DNA of 64,000 nucleotides, taken from positions 38,697-102,696 of the forward strand of contig AZLU01000002.1 in assembly GCA_002224055.1 (NCBI GenBank), given 5' to 3'. This DNA is from Pezizomycotina sp. ARF18. Its lineage: Eukaryota; Ascomycota. Under the pieces are notes generated by a model, which was not told where the DNA came from, searched no databases, and was given only the letters and a program-made list of their open reading frames with translations. The position numbers were made by a program, and so were the translations under genes. This document shows positions 49,487 through 61,433 of the stretch, piece by piece (positions within the stretch are counted from its first letter, which is position 1; the number at the start of each line of letters is the position of its first letter).

Positions 49487-50084
49487 ATGGTTTCCAAGAC
49501 CGCCATCGCCGCCACCATCCTCGCCGCCGCCGGCGCTTCCGCGTCCCCGGCCGCCGCCGTCAAGTTCACCTCCCTCGCCGCCCGCTCCGCTTCCCCGATC
49601 CACTACGCCGAGCTCACCGCCTCCGGCCAGGCCTTCTACCTCGGTGGCAAGACCGCCACCTACTGCCCAGCCCCCCCGTAACGCAGTGCCCAAGGGCGAC
49701 ATCACCCGCCTGGTCTTCTACAACGGCGGCCTCGGCCTCGACACCGAAGTCCCGGAGGTCAACAGGTCTATGTCGGCCCCAACGGCGCCCTCGGATTTAC
49801 CCAAGCCCACAGCGCTTTCATTCCTCAGGGTAGCAAGACCGACGGCTTCACGCTGGTGGATACGAAGAACGGCTACAGCATCTTCGGATCGAAGTACGGC
49901 GGCTTCATCGCCTGCCCGCAGAAGGGCGGCAAGCAGCCCGTCGGTCCTGGAAAGTGTTCGTCTCCGATGGCAGGGTTCCTAGGGATAGGGATGTCCGACC
50001 GGTAAGACGAGCGACTGCCTCGGCTTCAACGCCCTCGCTAGCACTACCACCGACTCTGCTCCCGCTGCTTGGCAGTACACCTAA
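49487..50084 (+). CDS. Secreted cell-wall protein of the PhiA/IgE-binding family (frame broken)
   Basis: The ATG at 49487 gives MVSKTAIAATILAAAGASA, a signal peptide, then ASPIHYAELTASGQAFYLGG and TYCP. After shifts near 49675-49690 the chain reads QCPKGDITRLVFYNGGLG, then GGQQVYVGPNGALGFTQAHS, GYSIFGSKYGGFIACPQ and, at the end, TSDCLGFNALASTTTDS followed by AAWQYT before TAA at 50084. This order (NASGQ.F.LGG, TYCP, NGGL.LD.EVPGGQ, GALGFTQAHS, CLGF.AL, W.YT) is that of PhiA and IgE-binding wall proteins (Asp f 34 type), about 185 residues. They are needed for conidiophore wall and phialide development in Aspergillus. Strong codon bias to C in third positions suggests high expression. At least three single-base shifts, one at a C7 run, break the frame. 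Confidence 0.85.
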
Positions 50085-51997
50085 ACGTGTTGAAGAACGC
50101 GTTTTATCCTCTTTTTTGAGAGCTTGAACATGGGATCTTTTAGATTAGTTTCTCATTTTTCAATCTTCATCTCTTTTGCATATATTAATGATTTATACGT
50201 TTTTCATTTGTCTTTTAATCATGATCATTGCGGATTCTTCTTAATTGGAGAAACCAGACAAGTTCCCCCCCCCCAAAAAAAAAAAAAAAAGTACGATTTA
50301 GCATCGCATTTCTTTCGTAGGAATCAATAAGCATGTAACAATACAAAAATCAAAACAATCTTTGCATCTGCTGTATCTTTAGGATAGAACCAACCATAAT
50401 TCAACATGAAATACTTAGACCGATATCTTACAAAGATATCTATCACCTTAAACTAACCGAATATATGGAAAAACTATGACGTGATTTTGAGGATTAGGTG
50501 ATGAAAAAGTTTCCTTATTTGCCCAAGATTGGTTGCAGCACCAGCAATCAGCGAGTCCGGCGAGTGCTCGGCGAAACCCCAAATCGTCGGTTGCCTCTAG
50601 GCGATAGCCAACGCGTTGATTATCAGGAACACTTGGCTTTCAATTTACGTTGATGAGACTCCTTGGAAATCCGGGTTGCACGGGAAATATCGTTCTGAGG
50701 CAACAGTCAAGGGAAAGGAGTTTGATTGGCCCTTTACGTTCCCTTCTCCCGTCTTTTTTTTTTTTCTTGGAGGAACTTCAAAACATGAGGAGTCAAATGA
50801 ACGTACAGCAGCGACAAAAGACGATTCGAACATCCGCGCATATTTCGGGCCACGCGATAATGGCAGATCTTACCGCGGTGAAGTGCGTCTCAACGGAATA
50901 TCGGACCCCACGGCTAAGAAAATCTAGCTAGTATAACGCCCAAGTATCTAGAATTAGATATGTAGATCTAGTGGTTCTATACTGTATAAGTTTCAGAGAT
51001 CAACCCAAAACCTTAGCTAGTAGGCAGGCAGCAAATCTAATATCGAACACCACGCTTCGTATCGCGAATGAATCGACGCCTTAGCTTAATTTACTGTCTG
51101 TATAATACGATCCAGTATCTAACGGCGTATTGCAGATGCAAAGCGGATACACAATAATACTATTGTTGATTATCACGAGAAATGAATAGTTGTTCATCTC
51201 CCCATTTTAATATGCGACATTTCTCTATGCACTTGGTCATCCCCAAAAAATGAAGGGGAAAGAATCGAGCCACCCTTCATGCCTTGAATATACTACGTTA
51301 ATTCCGATTATCGCGACGTCATCTTTGTTGTTTTATTCGAATATGTTTCCTGTTTCTTGTGCTCTTCGCGAATTTCAATAATCTACACATCATCTAAGCG
51401 AGGCACATGTAAGACTAGACATGCATGAGTGTTAGAAAGTAATTTACTACCGCTCCCATACTGCCCAGACTCTTCAGTATATTTCCCAGTGTTGTCCAAG
51501 TCCTCCACACTAGAACGTTTTGTCAGTGTACGGATGGGGGGGGCTATAGAGCACGCCTCATCCGCCCTTCATCCAGTTTTCATTCATGCTTTAGCAAAAG
51601 CTATCTTTGCAATCGCTCCACAAGTGTAGTAAATCTCGCTGTCTTTCTGTAGCGCCCCTCCTCAAGGGCATTGTTTACAATCACCGAGTAGACAAAATGG
51701 AGTGTAGATAGTAGAGGGAAGTATACTATCATTATTAAGTAGTATAGTAATTAATGGTCATTGTTGTTAGATCATACATAAAAGGTTTTAAAAAAAAATC
51801 GTGAAGTTAATCTGATATACATGAAATGAAGAGCTGCCGCTTACTTGAAGCAACAGATGCGAAGTCCGAACTCAAGAAATTAAGAATATCAAAAAGTATT
51901 GGCATCAACCCGTGTCAAAAAAATAGAGTATTGATAAACTCGCTCCCGTAACACACATCGAGACCGAATCATAAAACTTGAATAACGCACCCTGATT

Positions 51998-53226
51998 TTA
52001 ATCCGTCGTCGTAACGGTAACCTTCGTCGTCTTCATGATCCCGCCCTCGAGGTCCACAAGCTGCTCGCGGGAGCCCATCTCATAGCCTCCAGGTCGCGGT
52101 CGTCGATGGAGCGGACCTGGCTGCTGCCCATGACCTTGGCCTCGTAAGCCGTCGGCGTCGCGGGGTCCATCGAGGCGTGGTGGTCCGCGTGGGTGCCGCC
52201 GTGCATCGTTCCGGGCCGCGAGGCTCCGCTGCTGGATCCCCTGCCGGAGAGCTTGTCCTGACGCCGAGTATCATCATGAAGAGCGGTTTTATGGCGGGAA
52301 GGCAGGCGCAGATTATGCCGACGTTGAACTCTGTTTCTGACCATAGCATGCTTGCGGCGTTGTCCCTTTAGGCATAGTTAGTAACCAGATCCGTGTTCTT
52401 GTAGAACATTTTATAACGAAGAGTGATATACAAACTTACCACGTGGGATCCCTGGTGATATTAGCGGTCTTCAAACTCTCGAGCCTAAGTATACTCGTAA
52501 TACGACGAACCACCGAGCGCGAACACGAGTATTAAACCAATCCTCTTCTGCTTCGATATCTGAACGCTCCACAGCATCGGCATAGGCAGGACGTATATCG
52601 TCACGTCGCTGACGATATTCAATGCGGCGTTCGCGAGTAGAATGCTGTCCTGTTGATGCAGGTGCCGTGGAGGCTCTCGTCCAGTCGAAGGCGATGGGAT
52701 GCACTGGAAGATCGCCGCGAGTGTGCACGCTACGTGCGTGCACGTAACGAACGCCATAAGGGCGTACACGTACGGCCTGATGGTGTGCGACAGCCGGAGG
52801 TAGAAGACGAGGATGGACATCTTGATGACGCCGATCATGGTGAAGTAGGCGATCTGGCAGAGGTAGAAGAGGCGGACGGCGCCCCATGACTTTTCCAGGG
52901 CTTCTGGGGTGAGGTCGTAGATGTGGCGGCCAAGCCGTAAGGGATCTGCCGAGGACCGCACAGCCGTGGAATATCGAAAGGAACTATAAAAATCGAAAGA
53001 AATAGCGAAGGTTAGCAGGAATCCCGGAAATGTTGAACAGCAAGGTAGTGTATTCTGACTAGGGCGAACACCATCAGGTAATCATCCCACCACAGCTTCG
53101 CCTTGGTCATCTTCGTCTTGATGATGAGCGACGATGACCGCCAGCATGGCCAGAGCGGTCTCCACCGCCACTATCGTGACGATATTGCCAATCCGCGAAG
53201 GGCGTTTGGATCCTTCGTTATACCCA
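51998..53226 (-). CDS. Fungal rhodopsin-domain seven-helix membrane protein (frame broken)
   Basis: The start at 53226 reads MGITKDPNA and one frame over IVTIVAVETALAMLAVIVA, then AKLWWDDYLMVFALV with the family DD motif. After an intron comes GRHIYDLTPEALEKSWG, LCQIAYFTMIGVIKMSILVF with YLRLSHTIRP, then LMAFVTCTHVACTLAAIFQC, NAALNIVSDVTIYVLPMPML and KQKRIGLILVFALGG. An intron at about 52371-52440 joins DPTW to DNAASMLWSETEFNVGIIC. The tail ends KTTKVTVTTTD at 51998. DDYL, KMSILVFYLR, FQC, LNI..D..I..LP.P and QKR.GL are hallmarks of the fungal rhodopsin-domain family, related to PTH11-like receptors. Location: plasma membrane; ligand unknown. About 370 residues, as usual. Confidence 0.85.
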
Positions 53227-53604
53227 TGGTTGCCGTGTAATTTATAGTTGTTTCCAGATGATTAGGTCTGCTGTTCTTAGCTTGCTAGATGAGGACGGGC
53301 TTCCTGAAGAAACAAACGAATGCCTCATGCGGAAAGGCGAGGTATTGCGTACAATTTTCTCGTGCCCCTGTTCCTGAGATCTTCGTCTAGCTACATAAGA
53401 TCGGTCAGAAACACCACTATCGTTCTACCAGGAGGACATCATCTTAGTCTTATAGATTCCTATGTAGGACTAGTACTAGTATATGCTTTTTTTTTTTTTC
53501 TCCTAGTACTCCAGCAAATCGTCTAATAGTAGGAGCAGATCGGTAGTTACGTGCTAGTATACTAGTCTATACAACCATTATATCTTGTGGTTGATATAGG
53601 AAAT

Positions 53605-53701
53605 TTTTTCTTTTCTTTTCTTTTCTTTTCTTTTCTTTTCTTTTCTTTTCTTTTCTTTTCTTTTCTTTTCTTTTCTTTTCTTTTCTTTTCTTTTCTTTTC
53701 T
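53605..53701. repeat. CTTTT pentanucleotide microsatellite
   Basis: About 18 nearly perfect CTTTT units after a short T run. The Lys/Glu-rich frame on the minus strand (53562-53830) is only the translation of this repeat. Confidence 0.95.
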
Positions 53702-56589
53702 TGAGTTTTTCTCCCCACCGTTTTCTCCATACAAAATCTCTACAATTTTGCAAGCCCGGCAGGCTCGGCACAGGGCAAGCAAATTATACCCGTGGAGATT
53801 ATCGATGATGATTGCCTGCATTCGAAGCAACTCTGTTTTCTCTTACTTGTGTTACCAGATGAAAAGCTTGGGAGGTGGCGCCAGGGCGTATGTACAAGGG
53901 CAAGCTTCGCCTGGGAACGAGGGTCTTCAGGGTAGTTACTGTTCAAGCAGGAACCTTCGTTTCATTTCGGCGATATTACGAGAGCGAAATCCTTCTCCGA
54001 AGTTGTAGAGATATAAGATCAATGAAGATCCGAGGGAGCCTGAACAGGTTATTACTCGCAGATTAAGATCTGCTTAGGAACGAGATGATCGTCGCATGCT
54101 CTAGATTTTTCAGCGGGAAGAGCGAGGAGAGAGAGAAGAAGACAGAAAAAACCGCCGACCTGTTGCTCATACAGAAAACCCCTAGCGAGACGGAAAAAGT
54201 CTCCTTACGAACTAGCTAATAGCGGGTTGGGGATTAGGGTAAAGTTCGGTCCTCACATCAATGCAGAGTTTGCTCAAGTTTTTTTCCCTCTTGAAACGGC
54301 GCTAGCTTGTCTTGCTTTGTTTTGTTGCTTGTTTAGTAGAGTGGAGTCGGCGAAGTTCAGCGATGGCCGGATATTAAGGTCTGTTTGTTTACTCACGAAT
54401 GTCACTAGATTCAGCAATAGCATGACTTGCATGCCTAAAACCATAACAAACAAACAATGATAATAACAAGATTTACACGCATAATAAGATTGCCTTCTAT
54501 TGGTCTTCGTTTAGAAGCTTGTCAAAAATATCCCTGTTAAGCTTAGTGGAGTTAAAAATGGATCCAAGTGCGGCAGTGGCCATGTGGTTTCGTCACTCTC
54601 TCCAGAGATTAGTCTAGTCGCCGCTTTTTTTCCTTTCTTCAAGATATTGCCAGAAATGGAACGGGAGCTACAGGGCACCCTAACCCTTAACCTCAATACG
54701 AAATGCGACGAGCGTATTTCCACGCTAGGCAAGGTAAGACGCTTTAGCGGCTTGCTGTCTTCCAAAATTTTTCTCCGTTAGGCGTGAACCGGCCATTGGA
54801 AGCACAAACCCTATTGACCAAGCAATTGAAAAGAAAACTTGATTGGCAGTGGAATCTACGCTTTTAGGACAATATCGCGAGATTGTGGCGATACCAAGGA
54901 CGAAGTGTAGGTTAGAGCGTTTCCATTTACCAATTCTCACGTCATTCTAACCGTTATGAATGCTATTATTACGATAATTAGCTTCTAGTATAGTAGTATA
55001 GGCCGTCTTCCGTTTCCTGTATTAAGGAAAAGGAACAATATATTAGCGAAAGGTTTAAGACTTCAAGGCGCACACGACATGGAACGGCGATCCAATGCCA
55101 ACGACATTGAGATAGACACCAGGGGTACGATCTATTATAGCTGCACATATAACTTTAGAGATGCTCCAGATCCTTTATAAGAGTATGCTATCCAAGCGGC
55201 ATTTCGACGTTCTACAACGTCTGAATGAAGTTTCACCAAATATATACCCGCTATCCTCCATCCTCCGCAACCCGGAGTCAGACTCAAGCTCAGAGCCAGC
55301 GGGGTATTGGCGTTTTCAATTAATTTGAATAATAACATTAGATTTACCCATAACCGAACTCAATATATATCTATATATTTACCAAGAGCTCCCCAGGATA
55401 TTATTACCACCTTCACCAAGCCCTGTTATTCAAGTTAGATCCCACCTTCAACCCAAATGTTCCTGATCGATGCTCACATTGCCCTTCATTTGCCTAACTC
55501 TTGCTTTTTTGTTCTTTTAATATGTATGTCTATCGATTATTTACCGAAACGCGTGGCAATTATGAGACTGGATCATGATAGTGGATCATCGTTTGAAGTT
55601 TGGGTAAGTTGGGGACGGCTGGACTCCTGAGGGTTATCAGGCGATAAATTTCGACTTGGAGTTCATCGTTCTCAAGGAACCGCACATATACTCATAAACT
55701 TGGACCAGTATCTGCCGAGTTGCCGTTCTGGCTCCTTCAACACTTATATAATACTCTGACGGCAACGACTGTTCATTTGAGGTTTCGTGATTTCCTTGTT
55801 TATCCAAGTAATGGGAAATGGAAGCTTGTCAGTCCGTCCCGGTGTATTTCAACACCGGACTATTTAGATAGACACATATACTAGCGCATAAACCACGATA
55901 TGTAGTTTACGAGTATTTAGATTAGAGACAACGAGAATCACGAGAATCAACGGTATCTATTACCTGCGAGAATTGCGCAAGAGTACAATGTATGAGGAGA
56001 TCGAAGATAATCGTTTTTGCTGAATTGTAGAAGTTAACCTTTGAGGACTTTCATTCGCATCACTTAACCGTACAATGAAGCAGACCTATATATCAGCTGG
56101 ACTTTCTTCAAGGCTCTGTGGATCTCTAGTAAGACTCTCTAATCTTGGCTCGATACCTGGGTGTCGCCGAGTTCGCCATGTAATCAATACATCACTACTA
56201 TTAAAATTCATTTACATAAGCTTTTCCAATGGATACCGCTTAGAAAAAGCCACAAAAGTCCATTTAGGGCATCTCAATCGAGGATCGGGCAAAACTTACC
56301 GGTGAGGTCTGCCCAAACAGAACGGAAAATTTCTATAACGCTTGATCTGAGCGTATCAATGTTTCTGTACGTAAAAGTTGGAGAATATTCCCCACATGAC
56401 TTGGTAGGAGAACGTCCTAAGGCGTTGGAATTTCTCATACTCAGAAGTGTATGAGAGTCAAGGGTTACTGCCCCACTTCCGATATGTTCTTCCCTTCACT
56501 TCGGCCACCGTGACGTTCTTACCCTCTACTTCCGTGATTCCTTTCCTTCACCAGATACCTCGTGCGCGCCGTTGCCGTACCTTCCTCCA
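53702..56589. other. Intergenic stretch, no defensible gene
   Basis: Nearly three kilobases without a recognisable gene. Frames stay under about 97 codons. No tRNA or repeat was seen. Confidence 0.45.
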
Positions 56590-58131
56590 CTAAACCACCC
56601 GGATTTTCCTGTTTCTCCAGAAAAGGTAGCCTCCAGCCGCAGACCTACGGCCACGAGCGCGGCGATGACCCGCCGGCTATAGCGCCGCCGTTAGTCTTTT
56701 TGCCATTGTTGGTATCGCTATCAGAGCCAGATCCAGTAGTATAGTTGCTGGACGGCAACGGCACCGCGGTTACGGTCGGCTTCGGACCTTCGGACCGATG
56801 AGCAGTCGACGTTCGAGCATTTACTATCGCATCTGCCGCCTAATGTCGACTTGAGCTTATCACAGTCAAACTCTACGGTCGAGTTGACGATGAAAATTGC
56901 GAGCGGATACCCTTTCCGGGTATGTAACGTTCGTATCGGCCCGCGTAGTGCGATGATGCCCGTAACGTCTGTTAATTTCGGAAACCACGTCACGAGGTCG
57001 ACGTCGGAGCACGGGGATATCGTAATCTATAATCCGTAAACGTAGTCAAACTCGCGAAACTTAAGCCGAGGAGCTCGTTGTTTGCCGTGAATGCCAGACT
57101 ATCCATTTTCGTGAGTTTATCCGCTTTAAATTCGCGGATTCCGTATTCTGGCTTGCGTTATATCCCAGTAACACTCGAGAGCGCAGAGAGGTCAAGCTCT
57201 GTTCTTACGTGGCGACGATATTAACGTCGCCTGCGACAGACCTAGTAAAGGGAAATCTTACATCGCCTTTCCCCGTTCCGGAAATATCAAGGACACCCGT
57301 CCCCAATGACATGATGGGATGGGACGTCGCCGAGATTCGGGTTGCTGTACAGCTTGACATGGCCGCTATCGGACCGCCCACAGCGCGTCGGGTAGTGTTT
57401 TCAGGCTCGTTCGGTGATCAGCACCTGAGACCATCCCGGTCCAGCATTTTTCGCGCCTTTCGTGCCAGCAGTAATTTTAAGTGTCTTGAGCGCGTCGCAT
57501 GTGTCGACCTGAAAGAGTGTCGCTGCTCGATAAATGAGAAGAGCGCGTTGAGGTCTGGATATTGGGGCTATTCGTCAGAGTGAAGGAGTAGTTCGCTGGT
57601 GCGGAAGATGAGATCGCAGAACCACCGGATGAGAGAGATGGGAGTGAGGTTCGTGAGCGGGGTTCCCGAAGTTGAAGGATAGGCGCCTTCGTCCCTTGGA
57701 GCTGTGGCAGTTCTAATGTTTTTAGCTGTCGCTCGTGAGCCCGAATGAACCTACGAAATGATATTCAATCATTATGCGCTCCTCTAGAGCTGTGTAGGTT
57801 AGGGGAAATATTTAGGAGGTGAGCTTACCAGCAACATACTGCAGGTTCGACGCAGTCAAAGACGTCAACCCCGAAGCCTGAATGGATACGGGGCCCAAGA
57901 TTGTCGTCACCTTCTTCAGTCTATCGCGGTAATCGACGCGCTGGACGATATTGCTATGCCAGGTATAGTCGTACATCCGTCCTTGAGGTCCCCAATGTTA
58001 TTTTCCGTGACCGTCGTGACGGTAACCCTTGCGCCGAAGCAGTCGCCTCCCGTGCCGGCTCAGGTGCTACGATTCGCACTCGCCAGTTCTATCAGGGGTA
58101 CCACAAATAGCGGAAACATGTTGGTGCCCAT
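56590..58131 (-). CDS. Ecm33/Sps2-like cell-surface protein (frame broken)
   Basis: The start at 58131 (or the Met 12 bp downstream) gives MFPLFVVPLIELASA, a signal peptide. Then DCFGARVTVTTVTENNIGDL and GCTTIPGIAISSSASITAI, followed by ILGPVSIQASGLTSLTASNL. An intron begins near 57828. Downstream are EFKADKLTKMDSLAFTANN, WFPKLTDVTGIIALRG, VNSTVEFDCDKLKSTLGG and a Ser/Gly linker. A C-terminal hydrophobic helix (GGAIAGGVIAALVAVGL, one frame over) precedes GGYLFWRNRK. The opening I...G..SI...L.SL.A.NL pattern and the WF..L..V.G.I and FDC blocks are those of the Ecm33/Sps2 family, surface proteins needed for wall integrity. Ecm33 is normally GPI-anchored. Here the helix is followed by a basic tail, so a true membrane span is possible. 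Confidence 0.7.
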
Positions 58132-59527
58132 ATCTCTAGGACTGCTAATGTCTTCAAGATCTGAGCACAGGCTGTAACCAGGACACTAGAAAGTGGCTGA
58201 GAAAAGGGCAACGCAGCCTGAAAAAGGGGAGCATTCCTTATTAAATGAAAGAAATGCTCTCCATTTGCGGCGAATAACCACTCCTTTGTTTAGGATTAAC
58301 CATTCCTCGCCTATTTCCTTTCAACCTTTTGTGGCAAATATCTAGATCTAGCCGGAGTAGCTCGAACTCGACGAACAAACAATAGTATTTCGCCCGAGCT
58401 TTCGTCTATGATGGTCTTTAGCGCGATATTACTGGCCAGCCTAAATTTACGGCTGAAGCACTGGCGCGTTAAAAACCATTGCCGAAGCCTTCAAGGATAC
58501 TCCTTGATATTTGAACATGGAAAAAATCAATTCAGAAAATGATTAACTAATTGCTCTATATATAAAGTAAATCGATTTTCTAGATCGGAAACGATCCATC
58601 GCACTTCAACTTGGCAGTTGACGTGGATGTACTATCAGAATGGACTCGATAAGGGTTGCATATTCTCCTCCGAAACAACATCGTATATGCCGGTCTCTTT
58701 ATGGCAGATATTACGATGTTCGGGTACCACCAGATAATGTTAATATAGGTGAGATTTACCCTTGCCTCATTCAGACGGATAGATCTTTCTGTTCAATATA
58801 AAGTCCAGTGTGAGCGACTCTACGATCGGAAACAATATAAGATCTCCTAATAATCTCTGAAGCTCGTTGATTCAACAAGCTTGAAGGGAGCCATGTATCT
58901 GATCATCACTGGAGCTTTTTTTCGGTCCCAATAAGCTTCAGAGATCGTGGACCGTCGAGATATAACTGCTGTATCCCACTCTGTATGACAGCGCAATCCT
59001 AAAAATCATACATAGGAATAAATAATAAACAGCTGAACAGCCTACCAGGCTACGAAACAAGGAACGTCCTTGTAAAAACACTGTATAAAGTCGAGTTGAG
59101 GTGAGAGACATATATCCGGAGGCCAGCAAGGTAAATCAAACGTGCGTGTTCATATAGCACAGCTGAATACATACCCAAAAACATGAAGCGAAGAACAACG
59201 ATTAACAAGATTAATCAAATGTAACTTCTACAAGAAGTTGCAACATCACATACGATAGTTCCGATCACTGGTCCAAAGATGAAGGATATTATTTTAGAAG
59301 GACAATATTTTTTTTTTTTTTTCAAGAATAAATTAAACTATTGGATAAAGAAATTATACACTCAGAAGGAATGAAGTATTGAGTCTCTCCAACTCTCAAA
59401 ATTGTTCTTCACAAAAGAAATAAGAAACAAATTAACAAATGAAATACTGCTGATTTTGGAATCTTGCCAACCATACCATATATCCCGATGTCGTGTGTAG
59501 GATTAAGCTTTACTAAGAGCTAATGAT
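58132..59527. other. Intergenic stretch, no defensible gene
   Basis: 1.4 kb between the starts and ends of two minus-strand genes. No open frame above 63 codons. T-rich run at 59309-59323. Likely promoter of the Ecm33-like gene plus the 3' flank of the repeat-protein gene. Confidence 0.45.
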
Positions 59528-61433
59528 TTAGTTCTTGGAGTAAGGCTTGGGACTGGGGAGGCCTGTATCCGTGACCGTGCGACGGGCCGGAACCTCTCGT
59601 CGCAGTCATCAGGCGCGGGGTGATTGTCGTATTGGTCGTTGTCATCGGCAGCGGCGTAAGGCGGGGCTGGTGCGCCAGTGTCCGTCCTCTTGTCGTAGGT
59701 GTTTCCGTTTGTCGTAATTGTCACCAGTCTGGACGGGCCGTGGCGCCGTGCTTGGGCCAGTGGGGCTTGGGGTGTGGGTGCATCCGGGGGCCACCGTGCG
59801 GGCTGGGAACTCATCCTCGCAGTCAGAGTCGGTCGACGGGGGAACCGCCGTAGTTCAGTCCGCGCTTGGTGACCTGGCTGTAGGAGTCGGGTAGGAGCCA
59901 GTCGGGCGGCGCCGTGCCCACCGTGCCCGTGTCCGTAGACAGGGTAGGACGGGGGGAAGGAGCCTGGCCGTGACCACGGTGCTCCCCACGGACCGTGGCC
60001 GTGCGGACCCTCATCCTCAGATTCGGAGCAGGAGTCATCGTCGGAAGAGCGCTGTAAGATTATCACCACGCTTGACCTTCTTGGAGTAAGTGTTGTCGTA
60101 GGTCGGGCGGAACCCTCATCTCGGAGCAGGAGTCATTCGTCGGAAGAAGCGCTGTAGGAGTCATCACACGCTTGACCTTCTTGGAGTAAGTGTTGTCGTA
60201 GGTCGGGGCGGAACCCTCATCTCGGAGCAGGATCATCGTCGGATCCGTATCCATATCACCACGCTTTACTTGCGGGAGTAAGAGTCGTAGTTGGACGGGG
60301 CCTGTCCGTGGGAGTGGCCACCCTTACCATGGTTCTTCCACCAAGGGCCGTTGAAAGCGGTTGGGGCTGGGGCGGAACCCTCGTTGTCGGAGCAGTCATC
60401 CGAGTCGTAGTTGACACCACGCTTGGCGTAGGTGTTGCCACCGTTGCCGTGTTCCCAAGGCCTGTGTGGCAGGCTTAGGTGCCAGCCGTGGGGCGGTGAG
60501 GCCTGCAGATAGGGGCGGGAACCCTCACCCTCAGACTCGGAGCAGGTATCCTCGTTTGTCGGAACCAGATCCGTAAGAGTTTGGATCCGTAAGAATCGAC
60601 ACCGCGCTTAGCGTAGGTGTTGCGATAGGGGTGGAGTAGGTATCGACCGGGAAGAGCCGGAAGTCGTATCCGACCGTTGCTTACGGGGCCAGATCCATGA
60701 CCGTGAGGGCCGTGTCCCCAAGGCTTGTGAGGAGCCGGCTTAGGTGCCAGTGAGGCCTGCCGTGAGGGCGGCCGCGGGGCCAGACCCTCACCCTCGGACT
60801 CGGAGCAGGTGTCCTCGTTCTCAGAGCCGGAGCCATAAGAATCGAGGCCACGCTTGCGTAAGAGTTACCAGTCGGGAGGAACCCTCGTTGCCGTAGCCAG
60901 TGCCGACGGGGGAAGGTCCGTGACCCCCGTGGCCGTGTCCCAAGGCTTTGGGGAGCGGGCTCGGGTGCCAGCCATGGGCCTGTAGGGGCGGCCGTGGTGA
61001 CCAGATCCCTCACCCTCAGACTCAGAGCAAGAATCGTCATCAGAACCAGAGTCGGAACCGTAAGAGTGTTTCCGCGCTTGTGTAGCTGTTGCCGTTGTTG
61101 CCGTAGCTGCCAGTGTTAACCGGGGAAGAGCCGCCGTAGGAGCGGGCCGTTTCCGTGTCCGTGACCGCGTCCCCAAGGCTTGCCACCGTGGCGGGGGGCG
61201 GGGCTCTCACCCTCGGATTCGGAGCATTCCTCCTCAGGCTTGGGGTGGGGCGTCCACCGTGAGGACCGTTGTCCCCATGGCTTTCCACCGTGGTCGGGGC
61301 CTCGCCAGGCCCGTAGTTAGACGGGGCAGAGCCGAGTTGTTTGCGGCCGGTGCGTAAGAGTCGCGGAAGCGCAGCAACCGGGGCGGCGGAGACAGAGGTC
61401 AAGAGACAGCGACGAGACAAGAGAGTACTTCAT
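59528..61433 (-). CDS. Secreted tandem-repeat protein with KR (Kex2-type) sites (frame broken)
   Basis: The start at 61433 gives MKYSLVSSLLLTSVSAAPVA, a signal peptide, then ALPR. The body is about eight degenerate repeats. Each has a cleavage-like box (NSYTKRG, NSYAKRGLDSYG, NTYAKRGVDSYG, NTYAKRGVNYDS, YSKKVKRGD, SYSQVTKRGLNYG), an acidic block (DDDSCSESEGEG) and a Gly/His/Pro block (PHGRP, PKPWGHGHGGHG). Single-base indels shift the frame in almost every repeat, but the motifs recur in order. KR followed by Gly at equal spacing suggests processing by the Golgi protease Kex2 into several peptides, as in fungal KEP proteins, some of which are precursors of ribosomally made peptides. Two segments at about 60035-60230 are near-identical 97-bp copies. 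The end is taken as SPKPYSKN at 59528. Confidence 0.7.
60035..60235. repeat. Two near-identical 97-bp units within the repeat gene
   Basis: The stretch from CATCGTCGGAAGAGCGCTG to CTCGGAGCAGGAGTC recurs at about 60134, with a third partial start at about 60232. Copies differ mainly by one-base gains or losses. They encode the NTYSKKVKRGD box and acidic block, so they may be true repeat units or a read-join artefact. Confidence 0.7.

Noticed and set aside
53562-53830. Lys/Glu-rich minus-strand frames (KEKKR repeats)
   Set aside because: They are only the translation of the CTTTT microsatellite at 53605-53701.
59528-61433. Dikaritin precursor (ustiloxin/phomopsin type) as a firm call
   Set aside because: KR sites and repeats are present, but there is no YAIG-like short core and no UstYa-like or tyrosinase gene in the window.
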